A DNA stretch of 48,525 bases from DASPNM01 sp035626515 (GTDB taxonomy: Bacteria > Bacteroidota > Bacteroidia > Chitinophagales > Chitinophagaceae). A program made the position numbers and the translations under genes. The stretch lies in assembly GCA_035626515.1 (NCBI GenBank), contig DASPNM010000010.1:1-48525 (forward strand), written 5' to 3'. Of this stretch, positions 33,323 through 40,529 are shown piece after piece. Each line of letters opens with the position of its first letter. The first letter of the stretch is position 1. The notes under the pieces were generated by a model. That model did no database searches. It saw only the letters and a program-made list of their open reading frames with translations, and was not told the origin of the DNA.

Positions 33323-33428
33323 TACGTGGAAGGCAAAGGATGATTTCGAAGTCCTTGTTCGCCGTGCTTCCACCTCTTCTGACTTGTGACTCTCCCAGAC
33401 TGGCAGGGTTTTTTCCCGCTTTCCGGAT

Positions 33429-33998
33429 ATGAAATCAAAGGCAAACGGGAGATCCGCGAATGGGGCAGCGAAGAAAAGAGATCTCGGCGAGAGCTACAAC
33501 GAATTCAAGGAATTCGAAGGCCGGAAATACACGGGCATGAAGGTGGGAGGTTCCCACAAATGGTACTACGATAAGGGAACCTGGAAAGAGACAAAGCTCA
33601 GCCCGGATCTCTGGAGGATCGAATATTCAGTGATCAAACGGCGATCGGGCAAGGCGCCCGAAGGTTCGGGGGTGCCGGTCGGTACGGAATATCACTGGTA
33701 CATTCTTTCGCATCAGCACGTTCGAAAGCTGGACGCCAACAGCTATACCACCGCGATGACCGGATTGAAGTACAAACTTGCCCACAAACGCGCCAGCAAT
33801 GAAAAATGGAGTGTTACCGATCGCGGACAGAAACGCAGGCTGATCCGGTTGCTGCGGGACCTGATCGCGAGCCTGGAAAAAGAGGAGGGCACCGGTAAAA
33901 ACGTGGCTTCAAATGGACAAAAGCTGAAGAGCAGGCCGAAAAAAAACGCCAGGGCCGCAAAGCCGGCAGCGCGAAGGAAGGAAGCGGAGCTGGTTTAA
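33429..33998 (+). CDS. Conserved-looking basic protein of unknown function
   Basis: The 189-residue cytoplasmic protein has a dense, low-variation-looking core: YTGMKVGGSHKWYYDKGTWK, ETKLSPDLWRIEYSVIKRR, GKAPEGSGVPVGTEYHWYIL, HQHVRKLDANSYTTAMTGLK, YKLAHKRAS. A helical region and a Lys/Arg/Ala-rich tail (SRPKKNARAAKPAARRK) follow and could bind nucleic acid. Many Trp, Tyr, His and Gly residues suggest a compact, functionally constrained domain. I recall close relatives annotated only as hypothetical in Chitinophagaceae. It has no obvious partner. Confidence 0.75.
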   Translation: MKSKANGRSANGAAKKRDLGESYNEFKEFEGRKYTGMKVGGSHKWYYDKGTWKETKLSPDLWRIEYSVIKRRSGKAPEGSGVPVGTEYHWYILSHQHVRKLDANSYTTAMTGLKYKLAHKRASNEKWSVTDRGQKRRLIRLLRDLIASLEKEEGTGKNVASNGQKLKSRPKKNARAAKPAARRKEAELV

Positions 33999-34031
33999 TT
34001 TGCCGGAAGCGGAATCTTTCTTGAACCTTAA

Positions 34032-34190
34032 ATGCCGGGGCGGCAAGAACCTTTATTCGACCCGATGGTGCCGCTGCCAAAACAAGGAATGTTTTTTGCA
34101 ACTTTTGAGGGTTCCGGCGGTCGGGATATTCGGGCCGGGACGAGATCGCTGAACCTGAAATTTTTCCTCGTGGGAGAATGGCAGAATTGA
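34032..34190 (+). CDS. Possible small protein (52 residues)
   Basis: An open frame from ATG 34032 to TGA 34188-34190 encodes MPGRQEPLFDPMVPLPKQGM and on to FFLVGEWQN. It is the only coding candidate in the 309-base gap 33999-34307, which ends in a good terminator at 34246. There is no recognisable domain and no clear Shine-Dalgarno. The region might instead be a 3' UTR or a small RNA. Confidence 0.25.
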   Translation: MPGRQEPLFDPMVPLPKQGMFFATFEGSGGRDIRAGTRSLNLKFFLVGEWQN

Positions 34191-34245
34191 GGAAGAATTT
34201 CAACAGGTTTTGAGATGTGGCTTCGAGATGATAGAGGATGGTGAA

Positions 34246-34280
34246 CTGCCCGGGGTCGCTGACTCCGGGCAGCGTTTTTT
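34246..34280 (+). terminator. Rho-independent terminator
   Basis: An 11-bp stem (34246-34256 with 34262-34272, one G-T pair; core CTGCCCGG/CCGGGCAG), 5-base loop, then CGTTTTTT. It closes the transcript of the 33429 gene and the following 250 bases. Confidence 0.8.
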
Positions 34281-34307
34281 CGCGCCCATAACTTCGTAAT
34301 TTTCGGT

Positions 34308-34790
34308 ATGCAACCAGAAAAGCTCGAGATCAGGGCGGCGCTCCGAGTAGCACGGCCCGTTAAGGAAGTCTTCGAAGCCATTGTGGACCCGGTAAAGATG
34401 AGCCGTTACTTCATCGAGCACGGCAGCGGGAGGCTCGAAGCGGGAAAGACTGTGACGTGGAAATTTCCTGAATTCGATATGCTGTTCGATGTGAAATGCG
34501 ATCGCGCCGATCCGCCGCAATTCATTTCTTTTTCCTGGGACGGCGCTTCAGACGGCCAGCTGACCCGTGTGGACATTGAGCTGAGCGGCGCGGACGGAAA
34601 CACCACGCTTGTAGTGGTGACCGAAAAAGAAAAAATGAACGACGAGGCAGGCATCCGCTGGCTGAAGAGCAACACCGAAGGATGGGCAAATTTCCTGGCC
34701 TGTCTCAAAGCCTATCTCGAATACGGTATCAACCTGCGCGAGAATTCATTCGACAGCTCGCAACTACCGACTAAAGACATCACGGTCTGA
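34308..34790 (+). CDS. SRPBCC (AHSA1-like) domain protein
   Basis: The 160-residue cytoplasmic protein has a START/Bet v 1-like fold. Family marks are LRVARPVKEVFEAIVDPVKM near the N-terminus, FDMLFDVKCDRADPPQFISF with SWDG, a long strand VDIELSGADGNTTLVVVTEK, and the C-terminal helix GWANFLACLKAYLEYGINLR. These proteins bind hydrophobic ligands or activate Hsp90-like chaperones; the role here is unknown. A TAATTTTC element lies 10 bases upstream, and a terminator isolates it from the preceding region. It is convergent with yceI, 10 bases apart. Confidence 0.88.
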   Translation: MQPEKLEIRAALRVARPVKEVFEAIVDPVKMSRYFIEHGSGRLEAGKTVTWKFPEFDMLFDVKCDRADPPQFISFSWDGASDGQLTRVDIELSGADGNTTLVVVTEKEKMNDEAGIRWLKSNTEGWANFLACLKAYLEYGINLRENSFDSSQLPTKDITV

Positions 34791-34800
34791 AACTGCTGCT

Positions 34801-35385
34801 CTAATCCTGCTGCTGCACCAGTTCTGCGGTCATCGCCGGCTTTACGTCTTCGTGGGCCTGCTTTACGAGCTGGATCTCTGCATGCAGCTTGATCTCATTG
34901 CTCACCACAACCTGCCCCGCTTCCGTCATCGCATCCCAGGTAAGCCCGAAATCCTTTCGCCGGATGCTTCCGGTGACCGTGAAGCCGGCCTTGGTCTGTC
35001 CCCATGGATCTTTCACGATGCCGGCCATCTCTACGTGAACCGTAACGGGTTTCGTTATATCGCGGATCGTCAGTTCACCATGCAGCTGACAGCAGTTTCC
35101 GTCGGGATCAAATTCCTGTCCGATAAACTTAAGCTCGCCGTATTTCTCCGCGTCGAAAAAATCTTCGGACTTCAGGTGAGTGTCTCTTTGCGCGTTATTC
35201 GTATCGATCGAATCCAGGTCTGCTGTGAAGACAATCGTCTTTGCTTTGGTGAAATCTTCATCCTCGGTCTCCACGTAGACGTCGAATTTCCGGAAATAAC
35301 CGGTGACAGTAGTGATCATCAGGTGCCTCACGCGGAACTGAACTTCCGAATGAGCGGGGTCAGCTTTCCATTTAGTTATCGCCAT
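34801..35385 (-). CDS. YceI-family lipid-binding protein, without signal peptide
   Basis: The 194-residue protein has the YceI lipocalin-like barrel: WKADPAHSEVQFRVRHLMIT, VTGYFRKFDVYVE, DLDSIDTNNAQRDTHLKSED, FFDAEKYGELKFIGQ, GELTIRDITKPVTVHVEMAG and GFTVTGSIRRKDFGLTWD. It binds polyisoprenoid-like lipids. Unlike E. coli YceI it starts directly with MAITKWKADP and has no signal sequence, so it should be cytoplasmic. A ~35-residue charged tail follows the barrel. It stands alone and diverges from the hsp20 gene. Confidence 0.92.
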   Translation of the reverse strand: MAITKWKADPAHSEVQFRVRHLMITTVTGYFRKFDVYVETEDEDFTKAKTIVFTADLDSIDTNNAQRDTHLKSEDFFDAEKYGELKFIGQEFDPDGNCCQLHGELTIRDITKPVTVHVEMAGIVKDPWGQTKAGFTVTGSIRRKDFGLTWDAMTEAGQVVVSNEIKLHAEIQLVKQAHEDVKPAMTAELVQQQD

Positions 35386-35471
35386 AGTACCAGCATTAAG
35401 TTGCGTTAATAAAATCGGTTCCCTGACCTTTTCCCAAAAACTCTGCCGGGCGCCCGCATTACTGGCATTTT

Positions 35472-35487
35472 TTCACCGCGGGGTGAA
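35472..35487. promoter_or_regulatory. Inverted repeat flanked by T-runs upstream of hsp20
   Basis: TTCACC (35472-35477), GCGG, GGTGAA (35482-35487), followed by a run of seven T (35488-35494). It is 90 bases before the hsp20 ATG and could be a heat-shock-related operator or a small attenuator. It does not match the CIRCE element. Confidence 0.35.
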
Positions 35488-35577
35488 TTTTTTTCATATG
35501 TTGATTGCCAGTTTTTCCGTCCAAATGCGGCTGGTACTGGCTTTGTGCAGCCCGATGAAAAAAAAGGAGGATTAACT

Positions 35578-36045
35578 ATGACTACTGGGATCATCAAACG
35601 CAACAATGGTTCATCGGCCCTGCCGGTCAGGACGCTGAACGGTTGGGTGGATCAGGTCATTCAGAACAGCCTGAATCGCTTCTTTAGTGACGACTTCTGG
35701 GGCTTTACTCCAGGGACTCAGACGGTTCCGGTGAATCTCCGTGAAACCGACAAAACTTACGAGCTGGAGCTTGTTGCCCCCGGTCTCAAGAAAGAAGACC
35801 TCAGGTTGCAGGTGTCCGGCGACCTGCTGACGATTTCGTTCGAACAGAAAGAGCGGGATGAAACCGAAGAGAATGGCTGGCTGCGAAACGAATATCGGAT
35901 GCAGTCCTTCAGCCGCAGCTTCAACCTGATCGACACGGTAGATGTCCAGAAGATCGAGGCAAGGTACACTGACGGTATCTTGCGAGTGACGCTTCCCAAA
36001 AAGGAGAGCGCACAGCGGATCAACAGAAACATCGAAATCCGGTAA
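35578..36045 (+). CDS. Small heat-shock protein, Hsp20/alpha-crystallin family
   Basis: The 155-residue chaperone starts at ATG 35578, seven bases after a strong Shine-Dalgarno AAGGAGG, stronger than most starts here. After an N-terminal arm (WVDQVIQNSLNRFFSDDFWG) the alpha-crystallin domain runs from about residue 45 to the end: VNLRETDKTYELELVAPGLK, KEDLRLQVSGDLLTI, a basic/aromatic FSRSFNLIDTVD, and ARYTDGILRVTLPKKE. The I-x-I-like tail is NIEIR. It holds unfolding proteins during stress as an oligomer. An inverted repeat upstream and a terminator downstream make it a single-gene unit. Confidence 0.95.
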   Translation: MTTGIIKRNNGSSALPVRTLNGWVDQVIQNSLNRFFSDDFWGFTPGTQTVPVNLRETDKTYELELVAPGLKKEDLRLQVSGDLLTISFEQKERDETEENGWLRNEYRMQSFSRSFNLIDTVDVQKIEARYTDGILRVTLPKKESAQRINRNIEIR

Positions 36046-36081
36046 CCGATGACTGATCTGCGGTATTTACAAGTTTCTCAG

Positions 36082-36103
36082 GGGGCTTCGCGCCCCTTTT
36101 TTA
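36082..36103. terminator. Terminator between hsp20 and the convergent TPR-like gene
   Basis: GGGGC (36082-36086), loop TTCGC, GCCCC (36092-36096), then TTTTTT. The stop codon of the convergent gene (36101-36103) overlaps the end of the T-run. Confidence 0.75.
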
Positions 36104-36520
36104 TTTCTTCGCTTTTTCGACCTTCTTCAATCTTTTCTCCACCTGCTCTTTGCGTTTTTTCCAGGTGCTGAGGGGTTCCGGCAGATACTGTCCCGCCCCG
36201 AGGCCGGTCTTTTTCAAGAGCGCCGCGCTCAGTCGCCGAACCTGGGCTTTGTGGTTCCCGATGCTTCGTTCTGCACGGGAGCGGAAATAGTTGTCGAAAA
36301 CTCGCATGCCTTTTTCGATAATGTCCATTTCCGCTCTGTAATCCTTTTGCTTGCGGTAGAGAATCATCAGCCGGCTGTAGTATGCGGCCTCCAGGTCGTT
36401 CTTGCGGATAAGCACCCGGTACAGTTCGGTTGCGTCCTGGACCTTTCCTTCCGCTTCGGCCTGCCTGGCCATAGCCAGGAGATCTTTCTCGGGCTTGTCG
36501 GCGATGAGCATTCTTTTCAA
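36101..36520 (-). CDS. Small helical (TPR-like) protein
   Basis: The 139-residue protein starts MKRMLIADKPEKDLLAMARQ (the Met at codon 4 is an alternative start). It looks all-helical, with one TPR-like hairpin (EAEGKVQDATELYRVLIRKN) and a second (AAYYSRLMILYRKQKDYRAE). A conserved-looking segment SRAERSIGNHKAQVRRLSAA and a Lys/Glu-rich helix to the end follow. It is probably cytoplasmic; function is unknown. It diverges from the DUF72 gene with only 21 bases between the starts. Other open frames across it are out of phase and less plausible in composition. Confidence 0.7.
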   Translation of the reverse strand: MKRMLIADKPEKDLLAMARQAEAEGKVQDATELYRVLIRKNDLEAAYYSRLMILYRKQKDYRAEMDIIEKGMRVFDNYFRSRAERSIGNHKAQVRRLSAALLKKTGLGAGQYLPEPLSTWKKRKEQVEKRLKKVEKAKK

Positions 36521-36541
36521 TAATCAAAACTATTGCCAGCG

Positions 36542-37324
36542 ATGGCATGTTTTTCTAATAAAGGGGTTGTGGGGGAAAAAGGGGAGATATGGATCGGCAC
36601 CTCGGGCTGGCACTATAAGCATTGGATCGGCCGTTTCTATCCGGAAGGGACCCGGGCCGATGAGCAGCTGCCGTATTATCTGCACTTTTTTCGAACGGTA
36701 GAGCTGAACAATTCATTTTACCGGCTTCCTGAGCCTGAGACCTTCGCCGGCTGGAAGAAGGCAGTGCCCCGCGATTTTCTGTTCGCCGTTAAGGCAAGCC
36801 GCTACATCACGCACAACAAGAAGCTGAACGTCGAAAAAAAGAACATCAGCGTATTCTTCGAGCGGGTGCGAAAGCTCGGCCGGAAGCTGGGGCCGATACT
36901 GTTTCAGCTCCCGCCTTCGTGGAAGCAAAATGCGGAACGGCTGGAGCGGTTTCTGAAGACGTTGCCGAAAAAGTACCGTTACGCGATGGAATTTCGTAAT
37001 TCCAGCTGGTACGATCCCACGGTGTACACTATTCTTCGGAAGCACAATGTGGCTTTTTGCATCTACGAGCTGGAATTCCACCAGTCACCGCGGCAAATCA
37101 CGGCGGATTTTGTATACGTCCGGCTCCACGGTCCCGGCAGGAAATACCAGGGAAGCTACGCCGATCCGGGGCTTCGTAAATGGGCCCGTGATTGCCTAAA
37201 ATGGCAATTGGCCGGCAAAGATGTGTTCGTATATTTCGACAACGACCAGGAAGGATACGCGGCATTCAACGCCCTCCGTCTCGCGAAGTTTATGGAGCCA
37301 AAAACTCCCGGCCACGGAAAATGA
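36542..37324 (+). CDS. DUF72 (YecE-like) protein
   Basis: The 260-residue cytoplasmic protein starts at ATG 36542 (MACFSNKGVVGEKGEIWIG); the frame is open to a TTG nine bases earlier. DUF72 motifs are IWIGTSGWHYKHWIGRFYPE, TVELNNSFYRLPEPETFAGW, FLFAVKASRYITHNKKL, LGPILFQLPPSWK, AMEFRNSSWYD, FVYVRLHGP and VFVYFDNDQEGYAAFNA. The fold is a TIM barrel; the biochemical role is not established. The stop overlaps the start of the next gene (ATGA), so the two are translationally coupled. Confidence 0.93.
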   Translation: MACFSNKGVVGEKGEIWIGTSGWHYKHWIGRFYPEGTRADEQLPYYLHFFRTVELNNSFYRLPEPETFAGWKKAVPRDFLFAVKASRYITHNKKLNVEKKNISVFFERVRKLGRKLGPILFQLPPSWKQNAERLERFLKTLPKKYRYAMEFRNSSWYDPTVYTILRKHNVAFCIYELEFHQSPRQITADFVYVRLHGPGRKYQGSYADPGLRKWARDCLKWQLAGKDVFVYFDNDQEGYAAFNALRLAKFMEPKTPGHGK

Positions 37325-37692
37325 GCAGGTTATTTCGCATCATACTTTGGGTACAGGCGGTCTATTTTCTCCTGACCGCGGTCTGGGGCCTCGTGCACAT
37401 CGAGAGCTTCGTGCGCGTTACCGGCTACAAGACCGACATCTGGCTGGTGAAGACCGTGTCGGTACTAATTCTTGCCGTCGGCATTTCGTTGCTTTGTTCG
37501 CTCGTAACGGGGCAGTTCGGGATTCCGGTGATCGCCCTCGCCCTGTTCAGCGCTCTTGGACTGGCTGTGATTGATTTTTACTACAGCGGCAAAGAGGTAA
37601 TACGCTGGGTGTATGCAGTCGATGGAATTTTGGAAACAGGTTTTGCTCTTACCTGGATCGTATGTCTGATCCGGCTGAACCGAAAACACTGA
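37321..37692 (+). CDS. Four-helix membrane protein of unknown function
   Basis: The 123-residue protein starts at ATG 37321, overlapping the DUF72 stop by four bases. Four hydrophobic segments are visible (LFRIILWVQAVYFLLTAVWG; VKTVSVLILAVGISLLCSLV; GIPVIALALFSALGLAVIDF; YAVDGILETGFALTWIVCLI). No motif points to a function. Coupling to DUF72 suggests joint expression only. Confidence 0.75.
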   Translation: MSRLFRIILWVQAVYFLLTAVWGLVHIESFVRVTGYKTDIWLVKTVSVLILAVGISLLCSLVTGQFGIPVIALALFSALGLAVIDFYYSGKEVIRWVYAVDGILETGFALTWIVCLIRLNRKH

Positions 37693-37740
37693 GAGTACGG
37701 TCAATTTGTTGCTGTCAAAGATTCTCAGGAAGCGTTTGCG

Positions 37741-37989
37741 CTAGCGGTTGCGCAGCATGGTCATTTTTGTTCCTACAATATACACCTCGTCCATCGGAAC
37801 AAATGTGACGTATTCCAGGTTCCATTTGTCCCGCCAGGTGAGTTGTTGCTTTTGCACCGGAGTAGAGCGGTTGATCGTGTCAATCCGGATCAGCTCGGCC
37901 TGGATCATTTCAACCTGGAGCTCCTTCTCGGAGTAGCATCCGCACATGAGGGCAGCGGCAAGCACGCCTGCCAGCATCATCGTTTTCAT
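37741..37989 (-). CDS. Small lipoprotein of unknown function
   Basis: The 82-residue protein has a lipoprotein signal MKTMMLAGVLAAALMCGC (lipobox LMCGC, Cys18). A charged helix (SEKELQVEMIQAELIRIDTI) and a short beta-like tail (LEYVTFVPMDEVYIVGTKMT) follow. It stands alone between two plus-strand units. No family is recognised. Confidence 0.65.
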   Translation of the reverse strand: MKTMMLAGVLAAALMCGCYSEKELQVEMIQAELIRIDTINRSTPVQKQQLTWRDKWNLEYVTFVPMDEVYIVGTKMTMLRNR

Positions 37990-38079
37990 AATAGGGAGAT
38001 TTAAGTATTCTGCGGAACGATCTCAATATACATGCCACTGAGTGTTTTATTCGCAGTAATTTTTATGCACCAATTCAAG

Positions 38080-38087
38080 TAGCTTTA
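38080..38087 (+). promoter_or_regulatory. Possible -7 element for the superoxide dismutase gene
   Basis: TAGCTTTA, one mismatch from TAnnTTTG, 22 bases before the ATG at 38110. Confidence 0.3.
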
Positions 38088-38109
38088 CCCGAAACAAATC
38101 GTTTGACAA

Positions 38110-38715
38110 ATGAAACGGAATTTCGTACTGCTGGCAGCCATCACCTTTCTGTTTTCCTGCAAAAACCGGGACGATAGTGCGGAGACTACGCGCGATACGA
38201 CGGAGCTCTACCGCGACACCACCCGCGTAGCCACTCCCGATACCGCCGCGCGACCACTGGTGTCGATGGCGACTGCCACGCTCACCAACACTTATCCGGA
38301 CACGGCGGTCAGCGGGCAGGCGAGATTCACTATGGATACCGCATCCGGGAAAGTCACGATGAAACTGGAAGTGACAGTGCCCTCCAAGGCAAGCAAGTCA
38401 GTAGCGGTTCATATTCACGAGCACGGCCAGTGTGGAAGCGAAGGTCAAATGGCGCACGGACACTGGAATCCCACGGCTGCCCAGCACGGAAAATGGGGGG
38501 AGGGAAGTTTTCATTCCGGCGACATCGGGAACCTGCAGCTGGACTCGAAGGGGCGAGGCACTCTTACACTGACTACCGACCTCTGGAGCCTCGGTGGCCG
38601 GGCCGGGAAGAACATTCTTGGCAAGTCAGTGATTGTGCACGGCAGCAGCGACGATTACAAAACTCAGCCGTCGGGAAATGCGGGGACGCGCATCGGATGC
38701 GGAGTTATTCAGTAG
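38110..38715 (+). CDS. sodC: Cu/Zn superoxide dismutase lipoprotein
   Basis: The 201-residue protein has a lipoprotein signal (AAITFLFSC, Cys17) and a ~35-residue Asp/Thr-rich linker. The SodC barrel keeps all expected residues: copper His101 and His103 in HIHEHGQC, bridging His118 in GHWNP, zinc His126, His135 and Asp138 in FHSGDIGN, copper His177 in IVHGSSDD, the electrostatic Arg194 and the disulphide pair Cys108/Cys197 (GTRIGCGVI). It dismutates superoxide outside the cytoplasm, anchored to a membrane. It appears monocistronic, and its TAG stop forms the first bases of a heptamer-type repeat. Confidence 0.96.
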   Translation: MKRNFVLLAAITFLFSCKNRDDSAETTRDTTELYRDTTRVATPDTAARPLVSMATATLTNTYPDTAVSGQARFTMDTASGKVTMKLEVTVPSKASKSVAVHIHEHGQCGSEGQMAHGHWNPTAAQHGKWGEGSFHSGDIGNLQLDSKGRGTLTLTTDLWSLGGRAGKNILGKSVIVHGSSDDYKTQPSGNAGTRIGCGVIQ

Positions 38716-38783
38716 TCGGGAGTCAAAAAACAAATATTGGGAACCACCATGGGCTATGGACCATGAACCATGAGCCACAAGCC
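38713..38783. repeat. Heptamer repeats: TAGTCGG-type, then five 7-base ATGRACC-type units
   Basis: TAGTCGGGAGTC begins at the SodC stop codon. After a short gap, 38749-38783 reads as five 7-base units: ATGGGCT, ATGGACC, ATGAACC, ATGAGCC, ACAAGCC. The remainder up to 38846 carries a TATTTTTA element (38812-38819) that may serve the next gene. Confidence 0.6.
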
Positions 38784-38846
38784 CATTTCCACTCTTTCCC
38801 GGCCAGCTTGGTATTTTTATTGCAGCTCTGCGGGTAAAACCCGATT

Positions 38847-39278
38847 ATGGATAAGCTGAATAAGTACCTGGAAGAAGCGAACGTTTTTTTCCGGGATGTG
38901 GCAATTGAACTTGGGAACCCGCAAGACACCGATCATGCGTTTCGGGTATCGGTTGCCCTCTTCCATACGCTGCGCGACCGCATCACGACGCAGGAATCGA
39001 TGCACGTGATTTCGCAATTGCCCATGATCCTGAAAGGGCTGTATGTGGACGGCTGGAAGATCCACGATGAAGTGGACCGTACCGATACGCTTCACGAATT
39101 TCTGGACGCAGTGAGAAGTCACAGCCTGCGCAATGCCGGCCGCGATTTCGGAAACGATCAGCAGGCGGTGGACAATCTTTCTGCAGTGATCCGCGTGTTG
39201 CGTCGATATGTATCGGAGGGTGAAATGCGACACATCCGCCAGCAGCTTCCTCAACCGATCGCGGAACTGTTCGCATGA
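38847..39278 (+). CDS. DUF2267-family protein
   Basis: The 143-residue cytoplasmic protein is all-helical and matches the DUF2267 pattern: FFRDVAIELGNPQDTDHAFR, VSVALFHTLRDRITTQESMH, VISQLPMILKGLYVDGW, then FLDAVR, and a second half with AVIRVLRRYVSEGEMRHIRQ and QLPQPIAELF. The two halves look alike, as usual for this family. Function is unknown; in other bacteria relatives often sit near stress or envelope genes. A strong terminator follows at 39286. Confidence 0.85.
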   Translation: MDKLNKYLEEANVFFRDVAIELGNPQDTDHAFRVSVALFHTLRDRITTQESMHVISQLPMILKGLYVDGWKIHDEVDRTDTLHEFLDAVRSHSLRNAGRDFGNDQQAVDNLSAVIRVLRRYVSEGEMRHIRQQLPQPIAELFA

Positions 39279-39285
39279 CCATGTG

Positions 39286-39338
39286 CCCGTATCAAAGTAA
39301 TCATTAATGTGTGGGAATGATACGGGTTATTTTTTTCC
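39286..39338 (+). terminator. Rho-independent terminator after the DUF2267 gene
   Basis: A 9-bp stem CCCGTATCA (39286-39294) / TGATACGGG (39318-39326) with a 23-base loop containing CATTAATG, then TTATTTTTTT. Confidence 0.75.
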
Positions 39339-39407
39339 TAATTCATTGCAGATGCCTTTGGTGAATGGTGAGCGTGTCCGTATTTTACGGAACGAACCAC
39401 CATTACC

Positions 39408-39986
39408 GTGAAAAAACTCTTCCCCTGTGTCGTTCTGCTGCTGGCAGTGGCCAGCGGCGAGGCGCAAAATGTGTCCGACAGGCCTGCTCCCGAATTTTCA
39501 GTGGCGGAAACCATAAACTCGTCACCCGCTTTCGATTTTTCCAGGAATGCAATGAACATGGTTACGGAAATGTGCGCCCTTATTGGGCTGAAGCCGAATT
39601 TCACCGTGCGCGAAGCCAACGTAAAGAACGCCAGGGCGCGGATTCGCCGTGGACAGCGGGTCATCGAGTACAGCCCCGAATTCATGCGACAAATTCACGA
39701 GAAGAAGCTGAACGCATGGACCTACGTTTTCATTCTTGCACATGAAATCGGGCATCACCTCAACGGACATACTGTTCAGCGGAACCGAAAATCGAACCGC
39801 GTGGAGCTGGACGCCGATGAGTTCGCCGGTTTCATGCTTCGGAAAATGGGCGCGACCCTTCTGCAATCCCGCATGGCGGTCCGCCACATTTCCAACCCTT
39901 TGGAGACAAAAAGTCACCCAGGCACCACCGAACGAGTTGATGCAGTGGAAAAAGGCTGGCTGAAAGCGGCGAGCTCAGCCAACTGA
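39408..39986 (+). CDS. Small secreted M48-family metalloprotease
   Basis: The 192-residue protein starts at GTG 39408 with a signal peptide (MKKLFPCVVLLLAVASGEAQ). Zinc site: AHEIGHH with His112, Glu113 and His116; third ligand Glu134 in VELDADEFAGFMLRKMGA. The catalytic half closely resembles the M48-TPR protein at 22485 (AHEIGHHLSGHTL there, AHEIGHHLNGHTV here), but no TPRs follow. The region before the motif (NFTVREANVKNARARIRRGQ) matches the substrate-strand part of related proteases. Probably periplasmic protein quality control. Confidence 0.88.
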   Translation: MKKLFPCVVLLLAVASGEAQNVSDRPAPEFSVAETINSSPAFDFSRNAMNMVTEMCALIGLKPNFTVREANVKNARARIRRGQRVIEYSPEFMRQIHEKKLNAWTYVFILAHEIGHHLNGHTVQRNRKSNRVELDADEFAGFMLRKMGATLLQSRMAVRHISNPLETKSHPGTTERVDAVEKGWLKAASSAN

Positions 39987-40028
39987 CGCCGCCTTGGCAA
40001 TAGTTTTGCTCTCATCAGGGAAAAACTC

Positions 40029-40256
40029 ATGAATCCCGGGGAACGCGTTTTTGATCAGCGCAACTTTGACGACGAACTACTGCAGTGCCCGAAGTGCGGT
40101 TGGTCCGGATCCGGCTCGGAGGCTCATATTGCAGACTTTTATGGGATCGGGCGGTTCAAGCAGGTGTCCTGCCCGAACTGCCAGGAATATCTTGGCAATT
40201 TGTCGAGAGACAATTCGTTTGGGCGGGGAGGCAATGAACCGAAAAGACGCCCGTAA
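40029..40256 (+). CDS. Small zinc-ribbon protein
   Basis: The 75-residue protein has two Cys pairs, CPKCGW near residue 20 and CPNCQEYLG near residue 48, spaced as in zinc ribbons that bind one zinc. The rest is short and polar. It could bind nucleic acid or a protein partner; no family name is offered. The next small gene begins 8 bases later, so they form an operon. Confidence 0.7.
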   Translation: MNPGERVFDQRNFDDELLQCPKCGWSGSGSEAHIADFYGIGRFKQVSCPNCQEYLGNLSRDNSFGRGGNEPKRRP

Positions 40257-40264
40257 GTTGGAGG

Positions 40265-40498
40265 ATGAAAAAAAAAGAAACCCTGAAGGAGCTGCTCGAG
40301 CGGCTCGATGCGCAATCGGCGCTGTACAACTCTCATTTGGAGAAGGCGAACGATATTTTTGAAAATGCGATCAGAAAAGTCGAGTGGTTGCTCGCGCACG
40401 ATCGCAAGGACATCCATCGTACGATCCGGCAGATCAAAAAAATGATGACAGTCGCTAACCGTGGCCGCAAAGGCAATAAGTCGGGCAACGCCCGGTGA
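40265..40498 (+). CDS. Small basic helical protein of unknown function
   Basis: The 77-residue protein MKKKETLKELLERLDAQSAL is almost entirely helical (LEKANDIFENAIRKVEWLLA; RTIRQIKKMMTVANRGRKGN) with a basic C-terminus. It follows the zinc-ribbon gene by 8 bases and ends in a hairpin region. Function is unknown. Confidence 0.6.
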   Translation: MKKKETLKELLERLDAQSALYNSHLEKANDIFENAIRKVEWLLAHDRKDIHRTIRQIKKMMTVANRGRKGNKSGNAR

Positions 40499-40529
40499 AC
40501 GGGTTTTATAACCCGACCGGCTCTTTTTA
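40492..40529 (+). terminator. Hairpin at the end of the small-protein operon
   Basis: CGGGTT-TTAT-AACCCG (40500-40515), extended by CCGG on both sides (40492-40495 and 40517-40520), then CTCTTTTT. The T-run is short and slightly displaced. Confidence 0.5.

Noticed and set aside
35472..35494. hsp20 upstream inverted repeat considered as a CIRCE element
   Set aside because: CIRCE is TTAGCACTC-N9-GAGTGCTAA; neither arm nor spacing matches.
36078..36548. A 156-codon minus-strand frame overlapping the TPR-like gene
   Set aside because: It runs through the hairpin terminator and is Arg/Gly/Pro-rich; the frame at 36101-36520 has the more protein-like sequence.
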